NCBI GenBank assembly: GCA_934481325.1
Contig: CAKSPL010000054.1
Location: 1-7,776 of the forward strand
Source of the DNA: an uncultured Eubacteriales bacterium
GTDB taxonomy: Bacteria > Bacillota > Clostridia > Oscillospirales > CAG-272
Direction: 5' to 3'
DNA length: 7,776 bases
Made by a program: the position numbers and the translations under genes. The notes under the pieces are model-generated. The model saw only the letters and a list, made by a program, of their open reading frames with translations, searched no databases and had not been told where the DNA came from. Below are positions 1 through 6,433 of this stretch, in pieces; within the stretch, counting starts at the first letter, position 1; each line of letters begins with the position of its first letter.

Positions 1-101
1 GGGGCGAAGGGTTTGCGCGCCTTTCCTACGCCTACTCGGTGAAGCACATCGACAAAGCCCTGGAACGGATGGAGGATTTTCTGAAATCGCTCAAAAGCTG
101 A
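1..101 (+). CDS. PLP-dependent aminotransferase, C-terminal end (partial)
   Basis: This is the last 32 codons of a gene that begins before the window; the reading frame starts at base 3 and ends with TGA at 99-101. The peptide begins GEGFARLSYAYS and ends in a charged helix (KALERMEDFLKSLK). This matches the end of class I/II (fold type I) aminotransferases of the aspartate aminotransferase type. In that family the arginine of the R-L/I-S-Y/F-A motif binds the substrate alpha-carboxylate, and a closing helix follows. These cytoplasmic enzymes move an amino group between amino acids and 2-oxo acids. The substrate cannot be told from the tail, because the PLP lysine and the N-terminal half are outside the window. 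The gene converges on gpr and is followed by a strong hairpin terminator. The family call is fairly secure; the specific enzyme is unknown. Confidence 0.8.
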   Translation, partial: GEGFARLSYAYSVKHIDKALERMEDFLKSLKS

Positions 102-122
102 AAAATTTGTGCCAAATCAAGC

Positions 123-154
123 AAACGCCCGCCGTTAAACCGGCGGGCGTTTTT
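123..154 (+). terminator. Strong intrinsic terminator between convergent genes, possibly bidirectional
   Basis: Bases 123-134 and 141-152 form a perfect 12-bp inverted repeat, very GC-rich in its centre, around a six-base loop. On the + strand a run of five T (150-154) overlaps and extends past the stem. This is the classic form of a Rho-independent terminator and should end the aminotransferase transcript 22 bases after its stop codon. On the - strand the hairpin lies 18 bases beyond the gpr stop, and the lower stem is followed by TTT then mixed sequence. It may therefore also stop gpr transcription, with a weaker U-tract. Confidence 0.9.
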
Positions 155-169
155 GAGAAGTCGCTCGGG

Positions 170-1060
170 TTACTGCTCCGTGTCGGTGCGGAACGCTTTT
201 TCCAACGCGCCCGCCAAAAGGATTCCCGTGCCGTTCACCAGCAGGTCGATTTCCTTCGGAGAGACAAAAAAGCCCTGCTTTGCCGTGAGAAAACTGCGGA
301 TTTCCTCCTCCCGTTCCCCGAAGCCGAATTCCTCCATCGCGTCCGCAATCAGAGTGGTGGAATCCACTACCGTCGGCACACCGAGTGCCATCACGGGCGC
401 GCCCACGCTTTCCGCATTCAGAGCCTTGCGGTTGTTACCGATGCCGGAGCCGGGGTGAATGCCCGCGTCCGAGAGCTGAACCGTGGCGGCAAGGCGATCG
501 GTCGATCTTGCCGCCAGTGCGTCCACCGCCACCACGAGGTCGGGATGGCACGCCTGCACGGCTCCCCGCACCAATTCCACGGTTTCCAGCCCGGTCTGAC
601 CAAGCACGCCGGGGGTCAGTGCCGAAATTTCACATAACCCCAGTGTGGAGAAAAGTGCCGTATCAAGGCGGCGCAGATGCCTTGTGACCGACAGTCGCCG
701 CACGGTTTCGGGTCCTATCGCATCCGGGGTGATTTCCGCATTGCCAAGCCCCGCCACCAGCACCGAAAATCCCGTGCCGATACGCCCGCCACACATCCGC
801 TGCGCCATTTCGCGGATCTCAACGGCAAGCGCACAGCGCACGCGATCCGCCTCCACCTCGTCCAGCTCGCGGATGCTGCCGCATTCCAACGTCACATACC
901 GCCCGCACGGCTTGCCCAGCCGCTCTGCCGCCGCCGCACTTTTGATCTGCACCCGTGTGATGGTGCATCCGCCCGCCTCACTGCGGCTGACCCGCACTCC
1001 GTCCCGTTCGGTCTCCACGCCGCATTCCGCCGCAAGATCACTGCGCCACATCCGCTCCAT
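170..1060 (-). CDS. gpr: GPR endopeptidase (germination protease, peptidase family A25)
   Basis: This is the spore protease that degrades the small acid-soluble DNA-binding proteins (SASPs) when spores germinate. It is made in the forespore as a zymogen that cleaves itself. Visible family blocks, in a 296-residue protein, are WRSDLAAE near residue 5 (propeptide region, compare RTDLAVE in Bacillus), AGLGNAEITPDAIGP (103-117), VTRHLRRLD (125-133), VAVDALAARS (177-186) and SDAGIHPGSGIGNNRK (197-212). Others are GVPTVVDSTT (227-236) and VSPKEIDLL (266-274). Asp113 and Asp180 correspond to the two aspartates reported as essential in Bacillus megaterium GPR. The open frame reaches back to 1228, but I chose ATG at 1060 because GGAG lies six bases upstream and homology begins there. 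At 296 residues it is shorter than Bacillus GPR (about 370), mainly through a shortened segment before VSPKE. It marks the organism as an endospore former. Confidence 0.95.
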   Translation of the reverse strand: MERMWRSDLAAECGVETERDGVRVSRSEAGGCTITRVQIKSAAAAERLGKPCGRYVTLECGSIRELDEVEADRVRCALAVEIREMAQRMCGGRIGTGFSVLVAGLGNAEITPDAIGPETVRRLSVTRHLRRLDTALFSTLGLCEISALTPGVLGQTGLETVELVRGAVQACHPDLVVAVDALAARSTDRLAATVQLSDAGIHPGSGIGNNRKALNAESVGAPVMALGVPTVVDSTTLIADAMEEFGFGEREEEIRSFLTAKQGFFVSPKEIDLLVNGTGILLAGALEKAFRTDTEQ

Positions 1061-1066
1061 TTTCCG

Positions 1067-1070
1067 CTCC
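1067..1070 (-). promoter_or_regulatory. Ribosome binding site that fixes the gpr start
   Basis: On the - strand GGAG occupies 1070-1067, six bases before ATG at 1060-1058. This supports starting gpr here rather than at upstream in-frame codons as far back as 1228. Those codons would put non-homologous, lysine-rich sequence on the protein and would place its start upstream of the candidate promoter. A second ATG three codons downstream (1051) has a poorer spacing. Confidence 0.6.
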
Positions 1071-1110
1071 GTTTGCCGTTTTGGGCAGTCCTTTCCTTTT
1101 TTGCTATGTG

Positions 1111-1140
1111 TATTATGCCCATTTTTCGTGTCAATTATTG
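1111..1140 (-). promoter_or_regulatory. Candidate forespore (sigma-G/sigma-F type) promoter for gpr
   Basis: Read on the - strand, 1117-1111 is CATAATA, an exact match to the Bacillus sigma-G -10 consensus CATNHTA as I recall it. It is preceded by an 18-base spacer and by CAATA at 1140-1136, four of five positions against GHATR. The wider string GGGCATAATA also fits the sigma-F -10 pattern GGNRANANTR at all but one position. Transcription would begin some 45 bases before the gpr start codon. In Bacillus subtilis gpr is transcribed by sigma-F and sigma-G, so both the match and the location make sense. This is consensus matching by eye, without experimental support. Confidence 0.5.
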
Positions 1141-1180
1141 TGCAAGTGTCCAAACCTTTCTTTTTTATAAGGAGCAATGC

Positions 1181-1209
1181 TTGAAATTCCGCACAAAGTA
1201 TGTTATAAT
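1181..1209 (+). promoter_or_regulatory. Sigma-A-type promoter for the solute-binding lipoprotein gene
   Basis: TTGAAA at 1181-1186 and a perfect TATAAT at 1204-1209 are separated by 17 bases. A TG one base before the -10 (1201-1202) makes it an extended -10 element. Transcription should start near 1216, leaving a 5' leader of about 60 bases before ATG 1276. The element is divergent from the candidate gpr promoter, with about 40 bases between the two -35 boxes. No operator-like palindrome was seen between them. Confidence 0.8.
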
Positions 1210-1258
1210 GTACTTTGCAGTATGACATATTTCCGGCTCACCCCGGAATGTCCTTTCC

Positions 1259-1266
1259 AAAGGAGG
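1259..1266 (+). promoter_or_regulatory. Near-perfect Shine-Dalgarno that fixes the lipoprotein start
   Basis: AAAGGAGG at 1259-1266 is a near-complete complement of the 16S rRNA 3' end and sits nine bases before ATG 1276. It rules out the longer in-frame start at 1177, which lies upstream of the promoter and would hide the signal peptide. Confidence 0.9.
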
Positions 1267-1275
1267 AAAATCAAG

Positions 1276-3129
1276 ATGATCAAGCGCGTGACGGCACTCC
1301 TGCTGTGCCTTGCGACTCTGGTGCTTTGCCTTGCCGGCTGTTCACACGGAGATAACGACAAGGGCGCATACATCCGGATGTATCTGACCCAACCGATCTA
1401 CGATATGGATCCGTTGGAGGCTTTTGACAACGCGGAAACTCTCCAGGTGGTTGACCTGCTCTTTCTCGGGCTTTTCAAAGCGGACGAGGACGGAAAACCG
1501 CAGAAATCCCTGGTGGACAGCTACAAATACACCGAGAACAAAAAAGAAGGCAAGTACACCCTGCTGCTGACGCTGAAATCCACCAACTGGTCGGACGGGG
1601 TTGCCGTTTCCGCCAACGACGTACAGTACGCTTTCCGTCGGCTGTTCAAAACCGATGTCTCGCACCCGGCGGTGGCAATGCTTTGCGACATCAAAAACGC
1701 ACGGCAGATTATCGCGGGTGACACCAGTGAGGATCACCTCGGCGTTTCGGTTATCGACAATCTGAACGTGGAAATCGAGTTTGAGGGTCCTGTGGATATA
1801 GATACCTTCCTGCCTGCGCTTTGCAGTCCCGCACTTTATCCCCTGCGCGAGGATATTGTGGAGGTCAATGCCGACTGGGCAAAGAAAAGCAGCACGATGG
1901 TGTGCAGCGGTCCCTTTATCGTGCGTTCGATGAAGCCTGACGAGAAGGACGGCTTTATCCTGGAGCGGAACAGCTACTATATGCGCAACCGCACCAAAGA
2001 CAAGCTGGACAAATACGTTACCCCGTACCGCATCGTGGTGGACTACACCACGGACGCCGCAAAACAGTTTGAGCTTTTCAATTCCGCAGAGGCGGGGGCA
2101 CTGTATTATTTCGGGCATATTCCGCTTTCCGTGCGCAACATTGCCGCAAAAGCGGACATTCTGAAAAAAGCGGACGTGACCGACGCACCCTCCACGCACG
2201 TGTATTATCTCAACGAAAAAGCGGAAATGGGCGGCAAGTTGCTGTTTGCCGACGCCAAGGTGCGGCAGGCACTCTCGCTGGCACTGAATCGCCAAGCGAT
2301 AGCAGATACCATCGTTTACGCAAAGGCGGCGGACGGACTGGTACCCTACACCGTACGCAACCGCCCCGACAAGAAAACCGAATTCCGCAAGAAAGCGGAA
2401 TCCTACCTTTCCGCAAATGCCAACATTGAGGAAGCGAAAAAACTGCTCGGCGAAGCGGGCATCACTGCCTCCGATTACGCGTTTTCCATCACGGTTGCCT
2501 CCTATGACGAGGATCATCTTGCAATGGCAAACCTGACCAAAACAGCCTGGGAAGCCCTCGGCTTCAAGGTCAGCATCAAGACAACGGCACCCACCGAGGT
2601 AATGGGAACCACGATTGACGATGACGGAAACGAAACCGTTGTCGGCACCGATGTGTGGGATGACCCCTACAAAACGGCACTGAAAACGGGAAATTTTGAG
2701 GTCATTGCCCTGGATCTGGTTGCCACCTCGTCCGATGCGTTTTCGGTTCTCGCTCCCTTTGCAAAGCAATTTTCGGGCAACGCCATCAACCTGGATACCA
2801 CGGTCAACCCCAACTACGGGCTGACCCCGCACATCACGGGATATGACAGCGAGGCTTACAACGCAAAAATCGAAGAAGCGTTTTCCTCTGCCAAAGCAAA
2901 GGATCGCTCCGCACGCCTGCACGAGGCGGAAGCCATCCTGATGAGTGACCTGCCTGTCATCCCGGTGGTATACAATCAAAACGTGTCGCTGGCATCCAAA
3001 AAGCTCGGGAAGTTTGAAAGCTCTTTCTTCTGCGTGGCGGACTTCACCAAGACCAAGCTCTCCGGATACTGGAAAATCGCCCTGCGTGACGAATTTGTAA
3101 AAGAAGAAGAAACCACCACACAAAAATAA
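1276..3129 (+). CDS. ABC transporter solute-binding lipoprotein, family 5 (peptide/OppA-like)
   Basis: This 617-residue protein should bind a solute outside the membrane and deliver it to an ABC permease. It starts MIKRVTALLLCLATLVLCLAGC, a lipoprotein signal peptide with lipobox LAGC and Cys22 as the lipid-anchored first mature residue. The family 5 extracellular solute-binding domain fills the rest. An early YTLLLTLKSTNWSDGVAVSA block (about 94-113) is followed by NDVQYAFRRL, matching the family signature 'L+ +V.WSDG...+A.DV.YS..R'. Further on is VRQALSLALNRQAIAD (about 329-344), the usual hinge-region motif. Family members mostly bind oligopeptides, but also dipeptides, nickel, sugars or haem, and the ligand cannot be read here. 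It has its own promoter and a downstream hairpin, and no permease or ATPase genes adjoin it. It is therefore an orphan binding protein that must work with a transporter encoded elsewhere or have a sensing role. Confidence 0.92.
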   Translation: MIKRVTALLLCLATLVLCLAGCSHGDNDKGAYIRMYLTQPIYDMDPLEAFDNAETLQVVDLLFLGLFKADEDGKPQKSLVDSYKYTENKKEGKYTLLLTLKSTNWSDGVAVSANDVQYAFRRLFKTDVSHPAVAMLCDIKNARQIIAGDTSEDHLGVSVIDNLNVEIEFEGPVDIDTFLPALCSPALYPLREDIVEVNADWAKKSSTMVCSGPFIVRSMKPDEKDGFILERNSYYMRNRTKDKLDKYVTPYRIVVDYTTDAAKQFELFNSAEAGALYYFGHIPLSVRNIAAKADILKKADVTDAPSTHVYYLNEKAEMGGKLLFADAKVRQALSLALNRQAIADTIVYAKAADGLVPYTVRNRPDKKTEFRKKAESYLSANANIEEAKKLLGEAGITASDYAFSITVASYDEDHLAMANLTKTAWEALGFKVSIKTTAPTEVMGTTIDDDGNETVVGTDVWDDPYKTALKTGNFEVIALDLVATSSDAFSVLAPFAKQFSGNAINLDTTVNPNYGLTPHITGYDSEAYNAKIEEAFSSAKAKDRSARLHEAEAILMSDLPVIPVVYNQNVSLASKKLGKFESSFFCVADFTKTKLSGYWKIALRDEFVKEEETTTQK

Positions 3130-3140
3130 ACAAATTTCTA

Positions 3141-3168
3141 CGGGCAGGCGGAAACGCCTGCCCGATTT
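3141..3168 (+). terminator. Hairpin terminator after the lipoprotein gene
   Basis: A perfect 10-bp GC-rich stem (3141-3150 with 3155-3164) closes on a GAAA tetraloop, a very stable GNRA loop, 11 bases after the TAA. The following tract is ATTTCTC, a weak U-run. Termination may be partial, allowing some read-through into the downstream hydrolase, for which I see no convincing promoter of its own. Confidence 0.75.
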
Positions 3169-3215
3169 CTCACCAAGCAGAGCCAAAAATGCCCCCTTTC
3201 TGAGAGGAGAAAAGA

Positions 3216-3827
3216 ATGCAGATTTTTAACCTTTCCCCCGGCGGAATCGCCGCAAACTGTTATTTTGTAGCGTGCGGTGACACCGCCGTGCTGATTGATG
3301 CAACCGCCGCACCTGCCGCAGTAGAGCGCGCCCAGCTGGAAAGCGGCGCGCATCTTGCGGCAATTCTCTGCACGCATGGGCATTTTGACCACCTGCTTTC
3401 GGAAAAACAACTGCGGGCAACCTTTGGTGTTCCGCTATATCTCCATACCAAGGATGCAGAAAACCCGGCGGACGCGGACAAAAACGCATCCGAAGCGTGT
3501 GGAATCCCGCGTGTTTTCCATCCTGCCGACCGCCTTTTGACCGACGGGGAAGAATTGCATTTCGGTGGGCTTTCCTTCCGCGTGATGCACACACCGGGGC
3601 ATACCAAAGGCTCGGTGGTGTACCTCACGGAAAACGCTGCTTTTACAGGAGACACTCTGTTTGAAAACGGTTTCGGGCGCACCGACCTTTACGGTGGAGA
3701 CTTTGCGGCTCTGCGGCACTCCCTGGAAGCACTGTCAAAGCTACCGCCCGATACGGAAATTTACCCCGGGCACGGAGGTTCGGCAAGGCTTGCCGATGCA
3801 CTCCCCGGGCGCAAACAGCACCAATAA
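3216..3827 (+). CDS. MBL-fold metallo-hydrolase, glyoxalase II-like
   Basis: This 203-residue cytoplasmic protein belongs to the metallo-beta-lactamase fold superfamily, in the hydroxyacylglutathione hydrolase-like branch. Visible metal-site motifs are THGHFDH (53-59; His54, His56, Asp58, His59), HTPGHTKGS (125-133; His129), GDTLF (145-149; bridging Asp146) and PGHG (184-187; His186). Together these give the complete two-metal site. The GRTDLYGGD segment (154-162) is typical of this branch. Short stand-alone members are common in Clostridia. They are usually annotated as hydrolases of glutathione-like or other thioesters, but the natural substrate is generally unknown. AGGAG at 3205-3209 stands six bases before ATG 3216. 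The C-terminus ends 16 residues after PGHG, without the usual basic stretch closing in N-P-F/Y-hydrophobic, so the tail is divergent or slightly shortened. All metal ligands are intact. Confidence 0.93.
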   Translation: MQIFNLSPGGIAANCYFVACGDTAVLIDATAAPAAVERAQLESGAHLAAILCTHGHFDHLLSEKQLRATFGVPLYLHTKDAENPADADKNASEACGIPRVFHPADRLLTDGEELHFGGLSFRVMHTPGHTKGSVVYLTENAAFTGDTLFENGFGRTDLYGGDFAALRHSLEALSKLPPDTEIYPGHGGSARLADALPGRKQHQ

Positions 3828-3934
3828 CAAATCTGAACATCTGTTTCGGACTGCAAAACCCTTTGACCGGAATAACGATGATCTCCCGATGATAACAAAA
3901 GAACCGGATTGGGATTTTGTATGTCCGTGAATTC

Positions 3935-3939
3935 AGGAG
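3935..3939 (+). promoter_or_regulatory. Ribosome binding site that decides the start of the broken membrane-protein gene
   Basis: AGGAG at 3935-3939 directly abuts ATG 3940, which is too close for initiation. It lies six bases before the next in-frame ATG at 3946, which is therefore the likely start. Confidence 0.75.
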
Positions 3940-3945
3940 ATGAAA

Positions 3946-4629
3946 ATGATTGATTTATCTGTATCCGGAGCTTTGGAAAAAGATATGGTGGTATTTTCCC
4001 TGAACGGCGAATCCAAAGCCGTAGATCCGTTTACCAAACAAATTCATTTTTCTTTGGAGGAAAAGAAAACCTACCGGCTTTATTTTGAACAAAAGCCCGC
4101 ACAATATATCCCCCCGCTGTGCCGAAATCCTGTTGAATATGGTACTCCTGCCCATCCGAGGCATCTTCAATGTACTGACCTTTCACACGATTCAGGCCTG
4201 GGAAGAAGACATCTCCGCCTTTCGGGTTTCCGGATGCCTTGACATCTGTCTTGACCGCGATACGGAAATATTCTTTGAATGGAAGCCCGGAAAATTTGAA
4301 AAGCAAACCAACACCTTTTACAAACCGACAATTTCCTTTTCGCCGGATATGCAAGCAGAACAGACCTTCCTCCCGGATGAAAAGGAAATTATCAAAAATT
4401 ATCGTACTATGCGCAAAGCGTCTGCTCGGCATATGTTCTTCTCCTTGCCCTCCTGCTTTATCTGTCATTTGTCGGATTCAGAAACGGGATGTACACTGCC
4501 GGTATCGTGACTTCCGCACTCCTGATCGCCTTCCGTATCCTGACATTTGGTTTAATCTTACACAGCTCCCGAAAACGAACCCGCCTGGTATCCGTTTTCA
4601 CCGCGCAACATATCCAAAAAACAAAATGA
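3946..4629 (+). pseudogene. Uncharacterised membrane protein gene with two compensating frameshifts
   Basis: I do not recognise the family. Reading frame 1 runs from ATG 3946 (MIDLSVSGALEKDMVVFSLN) to the six-C run at 4110-4115. Sensible protein then continues in frame 2, through CAEILLNMVLLPIRGIFNVL, to the five-A run at 4394-4398. It returns to frame 1 for YYAQSVCSAYVLLLALLLYL and on to TGA 4627-4629. Removing one C and adding one A restores a continuous 227-residue protein. It would have a soluble N-terminal part (1-57), a first hydrophobic segment (about 61-79), a charged loop (about 84-150), then two strong membrane helices (about 160-178 and 184-205) and a basic tail (HSSRKRTR). As written, translation would stop at 4242 after about 98 residues. 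The gene is less GC-rich than its neighbours; for example, 4261-4320 is 21 of 60 G+C. It is either a young pseudogene, a gene with homopolymer sequencing errors, or, less likely, a phase-variable gene. Confidence 0.7.
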
Positions 4630-4649
4630 ATACAAGTCGTTATTTTTTT

Positions 4650-4680
4650 CTCCGCACTTCTTTCAGAGGTGCGGAGTTTT
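4650..4680 (+). terminator. Intrinsic terminator after the membrane-protein gene
   Basis: Bases 4650-4661 and 4665-4676 pair as a 12-bp stem with one G-T wobble and a three-base loop, followed by TTTT (4677-4680). A run of seven T before the stem (4643-4649) gives a U-tract on the opposite strand too. The hairpin sits just upstream of the gltX promoter and insulates that operon from transcription upstream. Confidence 0.85.
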
Positions 4681-4682
4681 CC

Positions 4683-4711
4683 TTGACTTTTCTTCCCAAA
4701 AATGATATAAT
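4683..4711 (+). promoter_or_regulatory. Sigma-A-type promoter for the gltX operon
   Basis: TTGACT at 4683-4688 and a perfect TATAAT at 4706-4711 are spaced by 17 bases. Transcription should begin near 4718, giving a leader of about 55 bases. That is too short for a T-box riboswitch, and no T-box-like hairpin or terminator lies between the promoter and gltX. Expression is probably constitutive. Confidence 0.88.
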
Positions 4712-4772
4712 GCAATCAGTAAAGACCACCGCAAACAGAAAGAATACAAAAATATAATTTGAGGTAAAATTT

Positions 4773-6419
4773 ATGGACACAATCGCTCTGGCAGAATTGC
4801 TTTTTCCGGACGTAACCGAAACGCCCGCCGAGGAGGAGGCAAAATTCCCGCCCCGCAACCTCCCGGAGGGGGCTGTCGTTTCGCGTATGGCTCCCAGCCC
4901 CACGGGGTTTGTGCATCTGGGAAACCTGGTACAGGGGCTGACCTCCGAGAGAATGTGCCACCAATCCGGTGGGGTTCTCTTTCTCCGCGTGGAGGATACC
5001 GACGCAAAGCGCGAGGTCCCCGGTGCGGTGAAAATTCTGATTGAATCCCTGAAGCATTACAGCATCTTTTTTGACGAGGGTGCCACCATTGACGGAGATA
5101 ACGGTGCCTACGGCCCCTACCGCCAGCGTCAGCGTGTGGCAATCTATCATGTCTTTGCCAAACAGCTGGTATTACAGGGAGAGGCCTATCCGTGCTTTTG
5201 CACGGAGGAGGAATTGGCCGAAATTCACGCAAAGCAGGAAGCCGAAAAGGACAATTACGGCTATTTCGGCAAGTGGGCTGTCTGGCGTGACCGCCCGATT
5301 GAGGACATTAAGGCGGCAATGGACAAGGGGTTGCCGTGGGTGCTCCGCTACCGCTCCACCGGCTCCATTCAGAACAAAATCCGCTTTACCGACCTCATCA
5401 AGGGCAATCTGGAACTGACCGAAAACGATATGGATCACGTCCTGCTGAAATCCGATGGCATCCCCACCTACCATTTTGCGCACGCGGTGGATGACCATCT
5501 GATGCACACCACGCACGTGGTGCGGGGGGACGAATGGTTGCCGTCACTGCCCTTCCACCTCCAGCTTTTCCGCTCGCTTGGCTTCAAGCCCCCGAAATAC
5601 CTGCACATCGGGCCTCTGATGAAAATGGACGGCGATTCCAAGCGCAAGCTCTCCAAGCGCAAGGATCCGGAGCTGGCACTGACCTATTACCGTGCGGCGG
5701 GGTTCCCCGTGCAGTCGGTCTACGAATACCTGATGACCGTGCTGAACTCTAATTTTGAGGACTGGCGGCGTGCCAATCCGGATGCCCCGGTGGACAGTTT
5801 CAAATTCTCCTATAAAAAAATGAATCCGGCGGGGTCGCTCTTTGACTACGACAAATTGCACGACGTTTCCAAAAACGTGATCTCCCGGATGGATGCGGAG
5901 CGCGTTTACCGCGAGGTAACCGAATGGGCGGCGGAATACGACAAGGAACTGTACGATCATATGACCTCCGACGAGGCTTACGCCAAAGCAATTCTTGCCA
6001 TCGGCAGGGGCGGTAAAAAGCCCCGCAAGGACTTTGCCACCTGGGTGGACGTAAAGCCGTATCTGGACTTTTTCTATGACGACTGGTTCCGCGTGACGGA
6101 CGAATATCCCGAGGGTACCGAGAAAGCGGATGTGAAAAAGGCACTCGACCTGTTTGCCGAAAGTTATGACGAACACGATGATATGACGGCGTGGTTTGAC
6201 AAAATCAAGGCAATTGCCGATGCGCTGGGATACGCCTCGGATATGAAAGCCTACAAGGAAAACCCGGGGGCTTTCCGCGGTAACGTGGCGGATGTGAGTA
6301 TGTTTTTGCGCGTAGCGGTGACCGGAAAGCTCAATTCTCCGGATATGTACGCCGTGATGCAGGTGCTGGGGCGTGAGCGCGTGCTGGCACGCGTTGGCGC
6401 GATGCGGGAAACGCTTTGA
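4773..6419 (+). CDS. gltX: Glutamate--tRNA ligase (class I)
   Basis: This 548-residue cytoplasmic enzyme attaches glutamate to tRNA-Glu using ATP. In bacteria with the GatCAB pathway it may also charge tRNA-Gln. The class I catalytic core opens with APSPTGFVHLGN (40-51), whose HLGN is the HIGH motif. The second ATP-binding signature is KLSKR (292-296). Between them lie LRVEDTDAKREV, LKSDGIPTYHFAHAVDDHLM (225-244) and VVRGDEWLPSLP. The anticodon-binding region follows and ends in the conserved NSPDMYAVMQVLG-type segment. About 38 residues precede APSPTG, where standard enzymes have under ten; this leader is shared by a Clostridial subgroup as far as I recall. A CFC pair (141-143) resembles half of the zinc site seen in Escherichia coli GluRS, but the matching cysteine pair is absent, so zinc binding is doubtful. 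GAGG at 4761-4764 is eight bases before ATG 4773. It is the first gene of an apparent three-gene operon. Confidence 0.96.
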   Translation: MDTIALAELLFPDVTETPAEEEAKFPPRNLPEGAVVSRMAPSPTGFVHLGNLVQGLTSERMCHQSGGVLFLRVEDTDAKREVPGAVKILIESLKHYSIFFDEGATIDGDNGAYGPYRQRQRVAIYHVFAKQLVLQGEAYPCFCTEEELAEIHAKQEAEKDNYGYFGKWAVWRDRPIEDIKAAMDKGLPWVLRYRSTGSIQNKIRFTDLIKGNLELTENDMDHVLLKSDGIPTYHFAHAVDDHLMHTTHVVRGDEWLPSLPFHLQLFRSLGFKPPKYLHIGPLMKMDGDSKRKLSKRKDPELALTYYRAAGFPVQSVYEYLMTVLNSNFEDWRRANPDAPVDSFKFSYKKMNPAGSLFDYDKLHDVSKNVISRMDAERVYREVTEWAAEYDKELYDHMTSDEAYAKAILAIGRGGKKPRKDFATWVDVKPYLDFFYDDWFRVTDEYPEGTEKADVKKALDLFAESYDEHDDMTAWFDKIKAIADALGYASDMKAYKENPGAFRGNVADVSMFLRVAVTGKLNSPDMYAVMQVLGRERVLARVGAMRETL

Positions 6420-6433
6420 AAGGAACGGAAAAT

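Noticed and set aside
1106..1134. TTGACA on the - strand (1134-1129) as a sigma-A -35 box for gpr
   Set aside because: The hexamer 17 bases downstream is ACACAT, a poor -10. The overlapping CATAATA element fits forespore sigma factors much better, although a weak housekeeping promoter cannot be excluded.
645..1225. Overlapping + strand open frames opposite gpr
   Set aside because: The translations are Arg/Pro/Ser/His-rich and featureless, while the - strand shows full GPR homology.
1342..3186. A 614-codon open frame on the - strand opposite the solute-binding lipoprotein gene
   Set aside because: Its translation is rich in Cys, His, Arg and Gly with no recognisable motif. The + strand has a promoter, ribosome binding site, lipobox and family motifs, so this is an antisense shadow of GC-biased codons.
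3863..3893. TTGACC at 3863 as a promoter for the broken membrane-protein gene
   Set aside because: No acceptable -10 sits 16-18 bases downstream; the nearest candidates (GATGAT, GATAAC) are at poor spacing.
3661..3930. 89-codon open frame overlapping the end of the MBL gene and the following gap
   Set aside because: Most of it is an out-of-frame reading of the MBL gene, and the unique part has no ribosome binding site or recognisable motif.
4718..4772. Possible T-box or other riboswitch in the gltX leader
   Set aside because: The leader is only about 55 bases, A-rich, and shows no stem-loops or anti-terminator/terminator pair.
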